DNA of 64,000 nucleotides from Holacanthus passer. Taxonomy: Eukaryota > Chordata > Actinopteri > Pomacanthidae. Shown in pieces: positions 60,251 to 64,000 of this stretch. Every line of letters begins with the position of its first letter. Position 1 is the stretch's first letter. Position numbers and translations under genes: made by a program. A model generated the notes under the pieces. The model had not been told where the DNA came from. It made no database searches and worked only from the letters and a program-made list of their open reading frames with translations. The stretch covers positions 434,001 to 498,000 of the forward strand of contig JAFREQ010000043.1 in assembly GCA_025331565.1 (NCBI GenBank), written 5' to 3'.

Positions 60251-60888
60251 CCTCCGTAAAACTCGAGCTGCGCCACAGATGCTGTTTTGTTTGCTCCTAA
60301 GCGCCCGACTAAACAGAGAACAATATAACACTGTGTTTTCTCAGCTGACTAAATGTATTTCCAAGTCCTGTTTACTCTGCCTCTACCGAAGATGGGAAAA
60401 CAATCATATGATTTACGAACGCAGAGCGAACTTCCATTCATGCGAAAGTGCGCGACGACTGCCAGAACGTATCAAATAAACAATAATCAATACTATCAAA
60501 CATATCAAAATAAACCTCTTGACTTGTGTCTTTGAAGAAACCACTGGACATAATGCGAAATGTCAACACGCTTCCCTTCCTCCCCGCTAAATGTTTTTCA
60601 TTTGTCACCTATTCGACAGCGATCTATACACACAACCAAGTGGTGCGCTGCATTTTCCACTCTCCTTTTTTTCTTTCCTTCCGTCCGTCGATGGCCACTC
60701 TTTCGCTTCCCAGCCTTCATTCGCAGTCAGGCTTCGACAGAATGAGGGAATGGGGCTCCGTGAAACAAAGCGTGAAGCACCTTTGGAGATGGAAGGAGGG
60801 CTTAAAGAGGTACTTGATATGAGCCCACTGTGTGACCACCACATACACACATACGTACAAAACACACTGCCCAAAAAACATATATGCG

Positions 60889-60919
<31 letters not shown>

Positions 60920-63194
60920 AGACTACAAATGTATTACACCCTCTGCTTTTGACACTAACACCTTCAGAGCCCCCCCCACCACCACCACCACCACCCCTCC
61001 ACTCACTCATTCACTCTCTCCCAAACTGCCTCTCCATTTCCCTCTTTCTTGCAATGCACATGGTTCAAAAGCTGTATTTCTGGCTTACTAGATTGGAGCA
61101 CAAAGGCTCTTCTTATGCATCCTGGTGAAGCCCCACTAGAGAGGCCTCCATCCCATCCCGGACAGCAAGAGCGCACACAGACAGAGTTAGTCCTCTTTTT
61201 TTTTTCTCATTACCATTTCCATACAGGATTAAGCCACTTGGCTTTTGCATGGTGTGTACTATATTTTTCACCCACCCACCCACCCCCCGCTGCATTCTCA
61301 AGGTCCGAGTTAAATGATCAGTTAGACAATCGGCTCATAAACTACCTCTTTTTAATGTCTATTCACGCGCGCTGCTGGGCGCAGAGGATGCCGGAGGGGA
61401 CGGATCTCATTGGAGTCTTGCCGCCGTGAGGAGGGTCCTTCAGCTGCCTCACAGTGGGACCCTGTTTTCACCCTCCAGGCTTTAACGGGGACAAAAGGAC
61501 ACCAAACAACTTTTAACAGACACTAAAAGCAATTTGACATTTTATGCGCAGTTTAAATGTGACTTTAAAGTTACAGCCCTTAAGATTTTCATCAAATCAA
61601 ACACCGTTTTTGATATTAGTCATGAATGACGTTTCTTTCTGCAATAGCTATTCACTATGTTTACATTCAGTGATCATTTCTCTATACAGTTGTCTGTGTG
61701 TGTATGTGAGCCCACCGTGCCCATGCAGGATTGAAAATGCTGACTTTGCATGTGATACTGCAAGAATTCACAGGAAACAATGCAGCAATCCAGCGATGCT
61801 GTTACTGTCATTTCACCTCATTGATATCAGCCTCACTGTTGTCACATGTTCCTGCAGCCATATCACAGCTGTATTAAGTTAGGTGACTTTTATTGTGAAG
61901 CTGCCACAGGAAATGCAGTGTGTTTGTCAAATTGACCAGGAAGGAAATCTTCATCCCAAAACAGGCTCATTCTGGAATTGAGGTTTATCTGTTGTTGTTG
62001 ATCTGAATGAGTAAATTCCTGTTACATAAACTGGGTTTACCATTTTGTCACCAGCTGGATCAACACATCAGCTGATATTAGCATATGGCAGATATGTCTG
62101 TATCATTGCATATGTTGGTTGACAGAAATGCCACAATAGATTTGAGGTCATCAAGAAACATAAGGGATCTGTATCAAGGTTGTTTGTTTGTAAAGGTTTG
62201 GCCTTTAAAAAAATCTAGTGCAGGTCAAACCGTAATAGTGATTAATGTTCAAGGATGTGAAAATTATTGCTCTAATTAGATGTAACATTTTCCTCATGAT
62301 AGAAGAAATTAGACAATATATGGAAAAGAGACAAGAGATACGTGGAAATCTGTGCCCGGCTGTATCCCCCCTTCCTCCCTCTCTCTCCTCCACCCTCCCT
62401 TCCCTCTCATCCGAATACATTAATATCTGAAAGTGTTGGCTCAGACCAAAAATACTCATGGACTGAACAAAGTGCAGAGTGACTTCAGGGTCTGGGATCT
62501 TCAAATAAACCCTGCCTGGGTGTCATGGGGACCAGGAAGTGGAATTAACTGCTATATTAGCTGACCTTCATCTTGTTGTTTGTCCCAACCTGCCTGGCTG
62601 GGCCCCGGGCTGGCCCGTAACCACGGTCTCCGGGCCCAACAATGCGGGCATTTCCCTCGGCGAAAAAACACAGGCCTCGGGGGTTTACTGAGCAAACAAG
62701 ATGAGCCCTGCCAAACACTCCTCGCTCCCACATTTCACAATCGCTTCTTCTATCGCCATCTTTCCCTCTTTGCTCTCGCCCGTCCATGGAAGTCTGAGAA
62801 GCTACCAGACAGTTCTGGGTCGAGACTGAAATGTAGGAAAACAGAGCGCCGACCCATGTTGAGATTTAGGGTTCGGAAAAAAACGTTCGAGTTGACAAGG
62901 TGACTCTCAGGATGTCTCGCTTTAGTTTTCAGAGCGGCTGCGACATGAATGTAGAACTTTTTCACCCATAAATGACTCAAAAGATTCACTCTTTACAATC
63001 TGGTGTGTAACAATTTATCTTTGACTTACTGGTCACAACATCAAGAAATCATGATTAATATTTGTACTTTGGGAACATTTTCTGAATATGAGCAACCACG
63101 TATTCTGAAAATCCTGTGAACGAATTTGTTTTTACGGGATCAAAAAATATCCCGAAAGTTAATTATGGAAAATACACTTGTCGAGACTGTTGAG
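60250..63194. other. downstream intergenic, no gene recognised
   Basis: I looked on both strands for syntaxin-8 exons, because STX8 is the convergent neighbour of NTN1 in mammals, and recognised none. The stretch is unique-looking, with C-rich simple sequence around 60968-61000. Confidence 0.5.
60889..60913 (+). repeat. (CA)n microsatellite
   Basis: About 12 CA units in downstream intergenic DNA. Confidence 0.9.
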
Positions 63195-63525
63195 AAGATA
63201 AAAGATCATAAATAGTCAAATTTAAGGCTATAGCCAGCAGCTTTTTAGCGTAGCTTAGCTAAGAATGGCAACAGGGGGAAACAAATCTGACTGCTATCTC
63301 CTCTAAAGGTCAAATGTATAGACAGTTTGCAGTGGGTTATGTGGCACTATTTCTTGACCAGGCACGGTATCATCTTCCTTTCTCCACTGCCTGGAAACGT
63401 GTACGCTTCAGTTTTTGTACAACAACAAACAAATTACAACTTTTCAAACTTTAAAGGCGCTGGTGGACACACTTTGTTACCTTCGAAAAGAGCAAGGCTA
63501 GCTGTTTCCCCCTGTTTCCAGTGAG
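63195..63525. mobile_element. fragment of the long-inverted-repeat element family
   Basis: 'ccagcagctttttagcgtag', 'caacagggggaaac' and 'gctagctgtttccccctgtt' match the family represented at 48308-48902. It is diverged and incomplete. Confidence 0.55.
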
Positions 63526-64000
63526 AAAACACACGAGCATCTGCATTTCAAAAAAATGTTTCCAAAAGTCTTTGCTTTAACAATAAATCATGTTCAATGA
63601 AAATGTCTTCATGTGCTTTGACTACATGACCAGAAACTGTTTCATTTCAACAAGCATGTATGTTTTAGAGGTTTGGGTTCTGCTTTCACCATCAGGCAGC
63701 GTGTTGTTCCGTCCGACAGAACCTGACATAAAAACAGAGTAAAATTAAAGTGGTCCTGCGTTGCTAGTAAATCAAACCCCTCGCTCAGATTAATACAGGA
63801 AGACATCAAACACTCAGGAAACAGAACTGTTGTATAAAACCCAGTGAAGAGCTACAGGAGAAAACTTCCATTTTACTGCGAGGCCGTGACCTTTCTGTAT
63901 TTCCTGTGAGTCAAAAAACACACTGCATAAATTGATCTCAGGGGAAGGCGAATTTATGTCAACAGGAATAAAAAACAGCTAGATAATAAAACATAATTTT

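Noticed and set aside
56516..64000. Expected syntaxin-8 exons on the minus strand
   Set aside because: I looked for the syntaxin-8 C-terminal membrane anchor and SNARE exon signatures and did not recognise any. stx8 may lie further right or be elsewhere in this genome.
1..64000. CRISPR array, operon, phage or other prokaryote-type system
   Set aside because: The repeats present are microsatellites and eukaryotic transposons. Genes are intron-split with vertebrate splice signals.

Overview
The window is vertebrate, almost certainly teleost, genomic DNA. It holds parts of two protein-coding genes in a head-to-head arrangement. On the minus strand at the left edge is most of pik3r5, which encodes p101, the regulatory subunit of PI3K-gamma. 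On the plus strand is a complete ntn1 coding sequence, for the secreted guidance cue netrin-1. The same divergent neighbour pair exists at human 17p13.1, so this is an ancestral vertebrate gene order. The fish assignment rests on AT-rich DNA, short to moderate introns, abundant (CA)n arrays, and interspersed repeats that I recognise as teleost families. The sequence does not tell me the species, nor whether this is the ntn1a or ntn1b paralogue.

Layout. 1-767: left flank, inside a pik3r5 intron. 768-5344: ten pik3r5 coding exons, read right to left. They give 626 codons from the start codon to the conserved DPWYERNV block, with every splice phase matching; roughly the last quarter of the protein lies beyond the left edge. 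5345-11100: the divergent intergenic region, with repeats. 11100-11723: CpG-richer ntn1 promoter or 5'UTR candidate. 11754-54315: six ntn1 coding exons (1015, 189, 150, 54, 75 and 320 nt) totalling 600 codons plus stop, all separated by phase-1 introns, with a 24.7-kb first coding intron. 54316 to about 56515: ntn1 3'UTR. About 56515-64000: downstream DNA with repeats and some candidate regulatory islands; I could not identify any stx8 exon, the next gene in mammals.

The non-coding space holds two deletion derivatives of one Tc1/mariner element, a family of hAT-like miniature elements, a long-inverted-repeat element with a nested LINE/SINE tail, a duplicated 0.38-kb unit carrying a small conserved reading frame, three perfect hairpins, and many microsatellites. 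There is no CRISPR array, operon, phage or other prokaryote-type system. The most interesting leads are a promoter-like block with an ATG exon and a perfect splice donor inside ntn1 intron 1, the duplicated reading-frame unit in introns 2 and 3, and a 22-bp perfect hairpin in intron 5.

The two genes are not expected to act in one pathway. p101 couples G-protein beta-gamma to PI3K-gamma in leukocytes and heart; netrin-1 is an extracellular ligand for DCC/UNC5/neogenin. Their adjacency is synteny rather than a functional unit.
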